Shown here piece after piece: positions 44,952-57,000 of a DNA stretch of 64,000 nt (positions are counted from its first letter, which is position 1; the number at the start of each line of letters is the position of its first letter). The stretch is from Melampsora larici-populina 98AG31. Taxonomy: Eukaryota; Basidiomycota; Pucciniomycetes; Pucciniales; Melampsoraceae. Both the position numbers and the translations under genes were made by a program. The notes below the pieces were generated by a model that made no database searches, was not told the DNA's origin, and saw only the letters and a list, made by a program, of their open reading frames with translations. The stretch covers positions 1,428,622-1,492,621 of the forward strand of contig NW_006768780.1 in the NCBI RefSeq assembly GCF_000204055.1, in the 5' to 3' direction.

Positions 44952-47600
44952 TTGCCAAAATCTTCACATCCTTGCATGAATACTAGACGAACGAATAACC
45001 AGCCAGGTCAAACGGGACCTTTGCCAGACCCAGAAGCGATTATCAGAGCGGCCAACAAAGCCAAACGACTTGCTAGACCAGGAAACGACAGCCAGACTCA
45101 GCCAGACCCGCAAGGCCCGGCGATACCTTTCGCAGTAGGATCACCGCCAGAACAACAGCCGGACCCACCTAGTACACCAACTAGACTCCGTACCGATACC
45201 CTTCTACCGTTTAAGACCCCCCTTCCGTGTTTACCAGCCTTCAGACGCAAAGAGATACCCAACGAGATGAGCAGCCAAGGAACTTCAGCGGCAGACGAGA
45301 AGCCTATGACGGACCTGGTACGATTGGTTTTGGAGTCTCAGCTGTCGAGCAACAGACGAATCGAGAAGTTGGAAGACATTGTTTTGAAGCTAGCAGAGAA
45401 TCACACGACTACCTCGGCAGACGCGGCGACCACGGTGTCGAGGGATGAAGGCAGCATTGACCTCACCAAATTTCGCACATCCGACGGTCCAACCTTCAAA
45501 GGACCTTATCATGACGTAGAGGCGTTCCTTACTTGGTTCTCTTCCCTCAAGACTTTCTATAGGACGAAAGGAGTTATACTAGATGAGGACCGTATCATTC
45601 TAACCGGCAGTTACCTAGTTGAACCGAACGCTCACGCCTTTTATGAAGGAGGATTTAACAGTTTCATCAAAGGTTCATGGCACGCTTTTGTCAAATCACT
45701 CTTTGCGTCGTGTTTACCCAATGATTGGATGGACAAATTATATGAGAAAGCTCAACATTTGCGCATGTCGCCTTATGAAGACTTCAAGACTTATAGCACA
45801 AGAGCACGTACGATCCAAAATCTGATTAATTTCGATGAGGTCAAACTGGACGATTACCAGCTGGCAAAATTCGTCGAGTTCGGCATGCTGGAAGAGCTAA
45901 AGGCAGCAGTGAAACTGTGGGGTTATACGAAAGCCAATAAAGACTTCACTTATCATGTATTCGAGAATCAAGTTGAGACCTTGTATGATTCACTTACAGC
46001 CTCTCGAATCATCAGTAAGAAGACCAGAACCGCGACACACTCGAACTCGTTCGCTTCGGCTCGATCGACCACACCTAGCACGTCCTTTAGCGCTTCGACT
46101 CCTAGACTATCGGACGAGGAGTTCCAATGGAAAATTCATTCATATCTTGATCTACTCGGCAAGTGCCATTTTTGTAAAGGATACTGTGGAAGTGAGTATC
46201 GGGCTTGTAAAGGACCGTACGTTAGACAAAAGGTCAATTTCCCGCCAGGCTACGTCGCACCACCACGACCAGCAAACTACATACCCCCGAAGGCTCGATC
46301 TTCGCCGCCATCAACATCCCAGCAGGCCGGGCGAGCTACCCAGCCTCCAGCGGGACGATCGACGTCGTACGCCAAAGCGGCAGCAGCCAACGAGTTCCCT
46401 GAATTGGATCAGGCATCGATCGCTGCACTCCAAGCCCTGGACGAGGAGCTGGGCCAGGACGAGACTGAAGGGTGCGTCGCCCCTACCAAGACTCCCCGAG
46501 TTATCATCGAACTCGTATGCAACGGCGAGAAGATTCGGGCGCTTGCTGATCCTGGGGCTGAACTGAACCTTCTAACAGATCAAGCAGCTGAACGTCTTCG
46601 TCTCACAAGACGAAAATTGGTACGACCGACACACCTTAGCCTAGCTGTCGTGACAGACGACCCTCCGCCTATGCTCACGCATTTCACCACAGCCGATCTA
46701 TCAGATGGAATAAGCGGAAGGAAGTTTGACAGGACATATTTCAAGATAGGAGATGTAGGAGGAGAATTTGATATGATATTGGGGACACCTTTCTTTAAAC
46801 TTTTTCAATTCTCAGTGTCTATTACTCAGCGTGCTATCATTTGTGAACGTAGTGGAATGAAAATATTGGATTTTCGAATTTTGGATGAGCTTAGGGCAAG
46901 AGAGGAACTTTTGAGTGTGCCACGCATTATTGAGCCGAGAGTTTTGAAGAAAGAACAGTGGGAAAGAGAAGTGAGCAGACCTGAAGCAGTGGGATCATTA
47001 GTTGGGGTCACGCTGGGAGTAGAGAGAGAGGGTCGTGAGGAGGAGTTGGAGAGCCTGATGTTTGAAGAATTCCGGGACCTCTTTCCTGTCGATATACCAG
47101 CAGTGTCGGAGGAGGCTGAAGAAGAAGGTCTCTTTGTGGACGGCTCTTTCCCAGAGAAGATGCAGAATGCTAGTTCAAAAGTACGCCATAAGATTGTTCT
47201 CAAAGACCCGGATGCGGTAGTCAACGAGAAGCAATACAACTACCCACCAAAACATCAGAATGCGTGGCGCAGGCTAATCAACCAACATCTTGCAGCTGGA
47301 GGGATCAGGCGGTCGACTAGTCAGTACGCGTCCCCTAGTTTGATTATCCCCAAGAAGGACCCTTCCGAACTTCCGAGATGGGTATGCGATTACCGAGTCT
47401 TGAACAGTCTGACCGTGAGGGACCGTGCATCATTACCCAATGTGGACAGGTTGGTCAGACTGGTAGCTACTGGAAAAAATTTTTCTATCATCGATTTAAC
47501 GAACGCGTTTTTTCAAACCCGGATGAGGGAGGCCGACATCCCGTTGACGGCGGTGCACACTCCATGGGGTTTGTACGAATGGTGCGTTATGCCAATGGGA
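44952..47600 (+). pseudogene. Ty3 Gag-protease-RT (5' part of polyprotein)
   Basis: One continuous frame of 883 codons to the insertion point. Residues about 1-400 are Gag with a capsid-like region (FKGPYHDVEAFLTWF). A Cys-rich motif, CHFCKGYCG...C, stands where the zinc knuckle is expected but lacks a standard CCHC spacing. The protease active site reads ADPGAELNLL (Asp about 533), with Pro where Ser or Thr is usual. RT begins around VNEKQYNYPP, with RWVCDYRVLN and the catalytic IDLTNAFFQ, and stops at MPMG where the KDZ element entered. There is no stop between Gag and Pol. It starts at the first ATG of the frame; a start further in is possible. Confidence 0.85.
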
Positions 47601-48711
47601 TAGGAGCACCGAAGAAACGGGGGAACGTTTCTGGGAATTTGGGAATTGGTAATTTTCTGGGATTCTGGTAATACAGGCGCATACAGCCCCCCGGTAGCAG
47701 CATCGGGTAAGCATATTACATGCACAATGACCTAAACCACTTAACCAAGTCCAAAACCATATACTTTATTTTAGTGGTTTACCCTCCGGGCCTTTCACAG
47801 GCTCAGCATACTTCCACTCAGCTTCCCAATCGGGAAGCAACCCCCGTGTTTCATATATTTTCTTCATTGAATCCATCAATCTCACCTCTCCACCATGGAA
47901 TACGACATGCCGCAAATGACCTCTGGACCAAACTACCTGCAATCACCCAGCACATCATCATGGTCGTCGCCACGCTCATCAAAGCTGAATATCGTTTGGC
48001 CAACCCGGAATCACCGCTCCCTCTTCCCAAACGCCGTGGTCTCGTTGGCATCCATTGCCCGGTCTGCTCGACCCCTATGAAGTACCTGAAGTCCAACGAG
48101 GATTCCTGGCTAATCGGCGTGAGTCCAAGCGGTTTCCGAGAGTCCCTTCATCCCACCGACAACGCTGACCCACACATCTTGACTTCGCAAGTGCCCCACC
48201 CCCAATAACTCGCACAACTGGAAATGGTGGCGCTGTGACCAACTCAACCACGAGCTAGCTCTCCTCAACTTAGGCGCACCAAGGCCCATAATCTCATCTG
48301 AGTCAGACTGGGGTCCTCGTGTGTCACCTACTGGTCAAATCCTCGAACCAAAGCCACATCCCAATCAAAGGGACGGTTCCAATCATCGTCACCACCCCTA
48401 CTTGCAACCGCCCCTCGAAAACACAACAACTCATCATACGTCAGCACGCGCTCCGCGCTCGACACCGGTGGTGAAATGTCAACGCTCAGTAGAGGGGCCT
48501 ACTGCTCAAAGCCATAAAAGTGCCGCTAACAAAGCATGTTTATCTCAGTACTGCCGTGGCGTGAGTTTTCCTCACTTGTTTGTTTCTCCTCAAATCATCT
48601 TTCTCTGTCTGACCATTTTCATTTGATTTGAAGTGCTGCCTGGCGTTCGGCTCACCTCTTTGTCGCCAACACCCTTGCGTTTTGCCAAGTGCAGCACCTC
48701 TGGACATTGAC

Positions 48712-50094
48712 ATGCCCATCAACCCCACGAGTTCGACCCACCTGACTCCACACCTTGCGGCAAGCACCTTCACTGGCTCAAATGGAGGCCGCTCTTCGAG
48801 AGCACCAGCATCCCAAGCCCAACCACATCAGTGGGCCCAAGCATCCAACACCCTGGGCCGCCGGATCGACGTACAATCGGTGGCATTAATTCAACAACTA
48901 CGGGCTCAAAGAGACCAAGCTGCACAGTTGAAGGCAAATAGCCTCATCGAAGAGAAGCACATGGCCACCATTCATCTATGGGTTAAGGTGTGTCCACTAT
49001 CATCCGGTGCTTGAGAACCAACCACGTTCTCTTCCCTTCTGTTACTTGTACTTACAGGCTGACGAAAAGCAGGCCATCACGGCCAAGTTTCCTCAATGGC
49101 CCCTCGTCCGCCTGGACCAAAGTCCGCTACTGATACAGGCGGTCATCAAGGTACTTGGCTCGCAATGGAACCAAGCGCTCAGCTTTTGGGACGAGGAAAT
49201 ATACGCCTGGGTGAGTCTTTTGAATAGAAAATCTCTGATTTTAGTGAGGTGGAGGTGTGTCTGACGTTGCTGCAATAGCACGACACCCTAGTCAGTTATC
49301 CCCACCGCTACGCCTCTCGCACGATAGTTGTGCGCCTCCCCAACGTCACTTTACCCGTCTCTGTCATTCCGGTCACCATGTGAGGGCCTCTTACGGTGCC
49401 AAAGCAGCTGTGTGCTGAAGAGTTTCGATCCTCTTCCGACCTGCCACCTATAATGGACCTGCCATCACCTCCCCCATCGCAGGCATCACTAAGTCGTGCC
49501 CTGGATCTGGTGCACCCTGCAGGGACCTCGTCATCTACCATGCACGAGGTTATAGAAGACAATTGAAGCCAAGCTGGTGCAGACCTTGACTCTGCACCAG
49601 GATCACAGCTTCCTCAAACCGCCCCGAGCACACCAAGTCTGACACAGTCTGGGCAAAACGCTGTGAATCCCAGCGAGGCAGAGCAAACCAACATAGATGA
49701 GTGAGTGATCAGGGTTCTGACTTTGCAACGTTCATCCTGATCTTTTTTTTTCTTTTTCAGGCCCTCCGCATCGGTAACCCTTAAAAAGCACTGGCCCTCT
49801 CCAAAACTCCTCATCGCCAACCTCCTTCAATGGTATCAGGAGACAGTCGATGGTAACATCAAGGAGAAGTGGATGGACCAATATGGTGGTGAATGGCAGT
49901 TAAAGACCGCCACAATGTATCGATACCGCTCCTGGATCAACGAAGTCACCTACCCAAGATTTCACGCCAAGTATGGCTCTCAACCACGAGCCGCCGTTGG
50001 CGAGGCTCGCATATTCTACAAGGCAGAGTTTAACAGAGTCGCATATGTCAAAGCCAAAGAGGAGAACGAGCCAGCGGAAATTGGTCAGTACTGA
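48712..50094 (+). pseudogene. Accessory gene of the KDZ element, unknown function
   Basis: Four exons join in phase: about 48712-48989, 49058-49210, 49279-49698 and 49761-50094. The N-terminal part has a coiled-coil-like stretch (VALIQQLRAQRDQAAQL). Exon 2 reads FPQWPLVRLDQSPLL and FWDEEIYAW, which could be a small DNA-binding or structural fold. The C-terminal exon has KEKWMDQYGGEWQLKTATMY. Exon 3 has TGA codons at 49381 and 49564 with good coding text on both sides, so the copy is dead. I do not recognise the family. A more upstream frame (47960-48206, with HCPVCSTPMKYL) may belong to the same gene. Confidence 0.5.
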
Positions 50095-50699
50095 CCCGCT
50101 TGTGTTTTTCGATGACCAGTTCAGACTTCCGTTGGCTAACTATTATTGCTTATTGCATTCTCATTCAAACTCATGATGTATACCCAGAGTGACCCGTATA
50201 TATATAGTCTAATTAGATGAATAGTTCTTTGTTTGTTCTTAGTTTTCGTGCATAATTTCGTGTCTTGTTTGTGAATATGAATTGAGCAAACAATCAGAGT
50301 CATGCAGTGAGAGACAGGAATCTTCCAACAGACACAGACACAGGAAACATTTGTTTCAAACAAGTTAACCTTTTTTAGGAATGTGACCTGGGAAATGTCA
50401 AACATGAATTTGGTATCTCTTTCTATTTCATTACTTCTCTTTTTTTTCATATCTCTGATCTAACAACTGTAAACGGGTGCAAAGATCACTCAACCCATAC
50501 GACATTTCCTATCACATTTGCTTTGACCTCGGCATGATGCATCACCTTGAACAAACATAAACACCATACACCATCGATTTGAGATTTGAGTTAGTTATTG
50601 ATTTGATCACGACAAGATGATGCATGTGTGAGGTGTGAAGCAAATCTTACTTGTGCAATGAACCGTTTAGAGATTGGATCTTGAGAAACAAGAGTCCCT

Positions 50700-51410
50700 T
50701 GCAAAAAAATCGACGCGCCTTTCTTGATGTACTCCGCCTCTTCCACTCTAGGAGTAAAATATCCAAAGCAGTATATTATCTCGAACTTAATTAATTGTTT
50801 TTGCTGAGTATCCAGGCATGAGTGACTCAGTAAAAGAAAAAGAACATCACGATTTAAAGTTCACAAGATTCCCAGTGCTTACTTTCGGGTCAAAGAGGTC
50901 ATGTTCTGCTTCGACGGTAAGATGCCACTCTTCATCCTCATTGAAATTGTCAAAGGAAACGTTGACAACCTTTCCAGTTCCACAGATTGTGGCTTTCCCC
51001 GCGATGGCCTGATGGGCGGGAGCCGAAGCGCATATTTCACTTTGAGTCATCTCGCTGTGTTTAATGAACGCTTCGCGAGTAATAGGATTCTGCCCAAAAT
51101 CTCCGGACACATGATAAGTCCAATCTCGGCGCAGTATGCTTGATTGCAAGCTCAACCCAAGGGCTTTGAGGCCTTCGGTAAAAGTCCGCCCTTCATCATT
51201 TGTCAGCACGAGTTCGGTGGGAGTCCCGTACCATGCCATTCCGCCCTCGCCGGGGTCGATACGTACTGGCTGCAAAAGGACAAGAAGAAACAAGTAAGTG
51301 GTCAGTGAGGTAGTCACACAAGCAAATCATCGATGGTTGGTGAAGGCATCACTTACCTCGGCAATGGTACGTAGGATTGCACTAAGGACCACAGTGTAGG
51401 AAACAGGCAT
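50700..51410 (-). CDS. Small unknown protein carried by the KDZ element
   Basis: Exon 1 is 51410-51357 (MPVSYTVVLSAILRTIAE) and exon 2 is 51269-50883; both are multiples of three and join in phase over an 87-base intron. Exon 2 reads DPGEGGMAWYGTPTEL, RRDWTYHVSGDFGQNP and EEWHLTVEAEHDLFDPK. A third exon around 50790-50700 has good coding text (EYIKKGASIFLQGTLV) but I could not fix its phase. The product is about 150-180 residues, acidic, with no membrane segment. No stop interrupts exons 1-2, unlike the two larger genes. The family is unknown; the GASIFLQGTLV stretch could belong to a beta-rich fold. Confidence 0.5.
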
Positions 51411-51753
51411 GCTGATTGGTTCGATGGATAAGATCAGAAAGTGTGAAGGCTGCTGCTGGACAAGGAGTGAGTGAGGAGCGAGTGAATATTTTATGGCGGT
51501 GATAGAATAAATAGAGGAAAAAAAATTTCATCACGACTCCATCCAAAAAAAAACCTGAAACACGGGGGTAGGATCCCAATTGGGAATGTGAATCCCATTT
51601 TGGTTTGGCACAGGGTCTTTTTGTTCACAACTATGTGTTGGGTTCCTTGGGGACCGATGACATTTCATGTTTATTGCATGACATGACAAAGTTAAGAGGA
51701 GAAACGATTCCAACCAATTACAAATTTAATTTTTACTCAGTCTTTAGTTTGAA

Positions 51754-54042
51754 TCATCTTAGCACCCCCTCGCCAAGGAATTCCATTCCTTTTCTTTTGT
51801 CCAACTTATTCGTCAACCACATGTTCCTCAGGTATATCATTTCTTCCAAAAAGAGGTTGTAATGCAACGGGTGCATATTCCGGCACATTGACGCATACCC
51901 ACCAAACCAAATATTCGTTAATTCTGCTGCAGAAGCATTGAAAATCCATCGGCCCCCCTCTTGAATATCCGGGAAGAGATGAGGGTCGGTGAAGAGTTTG
52001 CAGAACTCATCGGATTCTGCGTGCAAGCGGTGGTGGAAGGGGTCGACCGGGATTACAGTTCCAAGAAACCGGCTTCGGTCATTATTCCCAGTGTATATGT
52101 GTTCCGTCAACCTGCACGCGTTGTTGTAAAACACAACCTCAGGCATTCCTTGAGGGAACGTCTCTTCAAGGAAGTCCTATTTTGTAACCGGAACAAACAC
52201 AAGCAACCATTGAATTAATAAATGTTCATGTCAAAATCATGAGGTTGCAGCTCACCTTCACAGCACTTACTGACTCCGCGTTGTAGAATGTTTTCCTCGC
52301 CAAAATGATCCCACATGGCCCAACGATCAGTTGTTCGTTGTGAGTGCGAGATCTGGATAACACGTATTTGCCGGCTGATTGTGATTCTCCACCGTCGCGT
52401 GCGGATTCGTGGGCCCTTTGTGATTCATCTGCTTGCCTCAAACTGTCCAGGTCTTGAAATTCCGTGGTTTCAGGGTCCAAATGAACGGTGGGGTCGGTCG
52501 GTAGATTTGTTCCAGGGCGAGTCAGGATAGAAGTGAGGGAGAAATTACCGGTGACCCTTTGATTGAAAGCAGCCCAAGCTGCTTGGTGGTCCTCATTATC
52601 GCAAGTTTCGCGACCAGATGCGCAGACCTTTTGGCATGGCTGTGCCCGGCAGCGATTCCCAAGCAGCTTGAAATGCAGTGGGCAGTAACGATGGTTGATA
52701 TTATCCAACGAGCGCGTACAAGGCCCTTCTGGCATTGGCTGACCTGAACTCTGAGTGAGTTCTCGCAATTGGTCCGTAGCCGCGCTACACCGCCAGTGTC
52801 CCAACGTCACTCCGTCGGTGACAACGGCACGAATGGCTGGGTGCGGCAACCATGTCAGTCTATACCATATAACTCAAGCAGAGTCAAGGAAATCAAGTTA
52901 GTAATGACTTACTTTTCCAATGCTCTTCGCCGGTGACAGGGTCAGCGCTGTCTGGTAAAACACAGACACAACTGGAACAAAAGTGATCGCGGTATTTGCT
53001 GCCTTCGATCAGCAATTGATCCAGGTGGCTTTCGATGGCGGCCTCGAATCGTAGGTTGTCGGTGCCGCTGGAACTGACCACTAGTTGGTTGCCTCTACGG
53101 TCGGCGTGCTTGATTAACGAGTGCAGGACCAGGCCATGTCGGCACTCTTCCTCTGACATAGAAGGAGTGAACAACTGGTTAGGTGTAAAGGTAGGCGGTG
53201 GCGAGTCATCTACAAATATCATATTGAACCAATTCACAAGGTTGAAATGGCTGACACTACATACATATAAATAAAGACATTTAGTAACTTACTCGTTCAA
53301 GAGAGCTTTGAGAAAGAGAAACTAACTTACTGGCCTAACATCTGTAATACTCGGAACATATAGGCTAGACGGGTGGTCATGTAATAATGACAATGAACAT
53401 GGACGTAATCTTTGTTGCGTCCCATGGCCTCCGTGTAATAGTATCGTTCGCCTTCTCGCGTGTAGAAGCTCGGCCGGTACATAGTTTCACAATTCGGATC
53501 TGGAACCAGGAGAGACGTGCATCAGGCGTTGGAAAGGTGAAGCAGACCAAATGAGGAAATTACTACTTACTGGAGCAATTCAGTATGACTGTCTGTACCG
53601 CGTGCACACCATCCGTGTCGTGGAGGTACCCGTCGATGCGTGAATGCACATGTAATGGGTAAGAATGGTCCGGAGTGCATAAGATACACTTTGAAAGAGG
53701 CGATCACATGAAGGTTTCTGGCATTTGAGGCGTTAGATGCTGTTGTAGGCCAAAATCGCGGATTAATGTCTTGGGGTCGATTCTGCATGAGCGCAGAAAA
53801 GGGTAACATAGACGCCAAAGCGCGGAAAGATGTTTGCTGGGCGATTGATACGAAAGGGCTGATTCCAGAAAAGGTAGAACAGGGTTGCTCTTCGGTGACA
53901 GACGTAGACGTAAGGAATCGGCGGCTACATGTTCGACCTCAGCCGCGAGGGAGACAAAGCGTACGAAGTCACCTACAGTGAGGGTCGCGGCGAGGTGAGG
54001 GGACTGGGTAATGAGTTGAAGGGCGAATTCTCGTAAGAGCAT
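51754..54042 (-). pseudogene. KDZ-associated CxC5/CxC6-type protein, one stop
   Basis: Minus-strand gene from the ATG at 54042 (MLLREFALQLITQS). It then has a TGA at 53706-53704 in frame, followed by a Cys cluster CILCTPDH...YLHDTDGV. Next exons read YYYTEAMGRNKDYVHVHC, FRVLQMLG, and a long middle exon with SSCVCVLPD. A CxC6-like region follows: AVVTDGVTLGHWRCS, CPLHFKLLGNRC and CASGRETCDNEDH. The C-terminal exon has VFYNNACRL, PVDPFHHRLHAESDEFC and GRWIFNASAAE. This pattern fits the CxC5-CxC6 cysteine-cluster proteins linked to KDZ transposons in basidiomycetes. Whether this protein or another supplies the catalytic activity is not clear from sequence. It converges on no host gene. Confidence 0.65.
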
Positions 54043-54382
54043 GTTGGTTTGGTGTGGTGAGCTATTCGGTCATGCGGTGGTGAGTGTGATGGAGGTAAGG
54101 GTTTACCCTAACACCGCCAACACCCTTCACCCATGTCACCGGCTGGACATCCACAGGCGATCACTTAACGTACGCCAGATTTAACTGGCTTTAATCGGAA
54201 AACAACTCAACGTGGCCTAACATTAAGGCAGAGGTGGGGCTTGGTTTACATACACAGCTAACCCATAATGTATGGGTCATTGCAGGGGAGGGAACCCATA
54301 AGGTATGGGTGATGGCGGGTTTCCCAGGGTTCCCAGAGTCCCAGACGAGTACCAGCCCCCCCCCGCTTCTTCGGTCTACCAA

Positions 54383-56602
54383 ATGGGATTGACAAACGCG
54401 CCAAGCACTCATCAAGGACGGCTCGAGGAGGCTCTTGGGGACTTGCTTAACTCAATCTGTGTGGTGTATTTGGATGATATTGTAGTTTTCTCGAATTCAG
54501 AAGAAGAACACATTGAAAACACACGCTGCATCCTTCAGAGACTTCGAGAAGCTAATCTGTATTGCAGCCGTAAGAAAACAAAATTATTCAGAAGAGAAAT
54601 CAAGTTCCTCGATCATTGGATCTCGGCAGACGGCATTCGCATGGATGATGAGAAGGTTGCGCAAGTAGTTAATTGGAAGACTCCAAAAACCTCAAAAGGT
54701 GTCAAGAAGTTCTTGGGAACGGTCCAATGGATGAAGAAGTTTATATGGGGGCTTCAGAAGTATGTCAACAAACTAACGCCTCTGACTAGCAGCAAGCTCG
54801 AGAAGTCACAATTCAATTGGTCCAAGGCAGAGGACGACGCATTCAATAACATCAAGAAACTTATGACGTCATTACCAAACCTCAAGACAATTGATTTCGA
54901 ATCTGACGATCCCTTGTGGCTATTCACGGACGCGAGCGGATCAGGCCTAGGAGCGGCACTTTTTCAAGGCAAGGAGTGGAAAATCGCATCACCTATAGCT
55001 TATGAATCACGTCAGATGACCCCGGCAGAACGCAATTACCCGGTTCACGAGCAGGAGCTCCTAGCAGTTGTACATGCTTTAAACAAGTGGCGCATGTTGT
55101 TACTGGGGATGAAGTTGAATGTCATGAGTGACCACCACTCATTGACTTATCTTTTGAAGCAACGAACCTTGAGTCGACTTCAAGCGAGGTGGATTGAACT
55201 CTTAGCCGATTATGATGTTGATTTCAAGTATATTAAAGGAGAAGAAAACTCAGTTGCCGATGCACTCTCGAGGAAAGAAGTAGAAGAGGAGGAGGTCTCA
55301 ACAGAAGGCATCGACTGCGTAGCAGCTCTCGTCGAAGCAGGTCCAACGCTAGCACCGAGTGTAAAACGCCAAATTCAAGCCGGTTACGTCGAGGACTCCT
55401 TTCACAAAGCCTTGACGTCAGTCTTCCCGCTTAGAGACGAGTGTGAGGTTGTAGACGACCTACTGTACATTGAAGGAAGGCTGTACATACCACCAACGGG
55501 AGGGTTAAGGCAAGATCTCATCGATGAAACACACAACCGACTAGGCCACTTGGGTTATTTGAAGACAATCGTTGATCTCAGACGTGATTTCTTTTGGCCA
55601 CGGATGGCGAAGGAGGTGGAACAATTCACACGATCTTGTGACACGTGCCAGAGGATCAAGAGTGCTACGAAAGCGCCGGCGGGTAAAATGCTGACTCCAA
55701 CCATACCTCACACACCACTGGAGTGTTTGGCAATTGACTTTGTAGGACCTCTTCCAAAGATCAACACTTATGACATGATCCTGACGGTTACATGCAGATT
55801 ATCTGGGTTCACTAAACTCATTGCTTGCTCTCAGAATGACACGGCAGAAAGGACAGCCACTCGTCTTTTTGCTGGTTGGATAGGTTCCTTTGGAGCGCCG
55901 GTCTCCATCATTAGCGATCGTGATAAGACCTGGACGTCAGCCTTCTGGAAGACTCTGATGAAACGGTTAGGTACAAACTTCCATATGTCTACTGCATTTC
56001 ATCCACAGGCAGACGGTCGCAGTGAACGAACCAACCGCACGGTTGGCCAGATTCTGCGGACTTTCACTTCGAAAAGACAAAGCAAATGGTTCGAGTCGCT
56101 ACCGGCAGTGGAGTATGCCATCAACGGAGCCATCAATGTGTCGACAGGGAAATATCCTTTTGAACTGGTACTTGGACGACCTCAAAGGCCATTATCATCA
56201 ACAAAGCCCGATGAAGCTGATCCCCCGGCTGTGAATAAGTGGTTCAATTTTCGAGAAGACGCTTGGGCCAACGCCAAGGACACCTTGTGGACTAGCCGAG
56301 TACAGCAGGCGCTACAACACAACAAGAAAGTCCGGTCGACAGAACCTCTGCCAGTGGATTCGTGGGCCTTGCTCGATTCAGGTGATTGGAGTGGGAGGCA
56401 CGTTGGAGGCGCCAGTAAGCTGCGGGAGAAGTTTGAAGGACCTTACCGGGTGATCAAGACCTTCAACCACGGACAGGACGTAGAACTCGAGCTTACGACG
56501 GGCGATAAACGACATAATGTTTTCCATATCTCCAAAGTCAAGCCTTACGTCGAGCGAGGAAGTGGTGGAGGTGCTTCGCGTGGGGATGGTGACCAAAAGT
56601 AA
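54383..56602 (+). pseudogene. Ty3 RT-RNase H-integrase (3' part of polyprotein)
   Basis: The frame resumes at MGLTNAPS (54383). RT catalytic YLDDIVVF is at about 54467-54490. RNase H follows: LFTDASGSGLGAAL, HEQELLAVV, DHHSLTYLL and VADALSRKE. Integrase has the HHCC finger (HNRLGHLG...CDTCQRIK), then the DDE core: IDFVGPLP, SDRDKTWTS and ADGRSERTNR. A GPY/F-like end domain (EKFEGPYRVIKTF) and HISKVKPYV close the protein. All catalytic residues are present. Only the KDZ insertion separates it from the first part; the two would make about 1,620 residues. The open frame upstream of 54383 is KDZ end sequence and not part of the gene. Confidence 0.88.
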
Positions 56603-57000
56603 GTTCCTCCCAAAGTATGCACCACCAGGGCTTCTACTCTTTAAATCCGTGTCAAGAAAACATACCTCAGCCACTCTGTGAGCACAAAGATTTCGCCCTC
56701 TTTCTTTAGGCTCTGGGGATCACGACGGCTGTGGTCAAACATCAAGACACTCAGGATTTCAAGACTCAAGATTCACATCAATTCAAGTTTTATATTTAAT
56801 TTACTGTCATTCAATCTCATTCAGTTTCTTTCTTTTCTTTCTCTTTCTCTGTTTTTTTTTCTTTCTTTTTTCTTTCTTTCTTTCTTTTCTCTTTTTCTCT
56901 GTTTCTCTTGTTTCTCAAAATTATAATCAACTGGGGTGATAAATTCTTTTAGAAAATTTTTTTGGGCAGGTCAGTGGGGGGTGTGTCAAACCTTTTATAG

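Larger units (their letters stand above)
47601..54381. mobile_element. KDZ-type DNA transposon, 6.8 kb
   Basis: Inserted in the Ty3 RT domain between MPMG and LTNAPS. The ends TAGGAGCACCGAAGAAACGGGGG and, from the right, TTGGTAGACCGAAGAAGCGGGGG are imperfect inverted repeats. AATGGGA (7 bp) is duplicated at 47594-47600 and 54382-54388; an eighth base differs. KDZ (Kyakuja-Dileera-Zisupton) elements make about 8-bp duplications, and the minus-strand gene inside has cysteine clusters known from KDZ-associated proteins. Three genes are seen: plus 48712-50094, minus 50700-51410 and minus 51754-54042. The first and last carry stop codons. Confidence 0.8.

Noticed and set aside
993..53706. Recoding of TGA as a sense codon, suggested by eight in-frame TGA codons
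   Set aside because: ARPC2 and the lipase end at TGA where family alignments end, and all internal TGAs lie in transposons or a captured dead gene.
54305..54382. Start of the right-hand Ty3 ORF at 54305
   Set aside because: This text is the KDZ right end; the Ty3 frame resumes only at 54383 after the target-site duplication.
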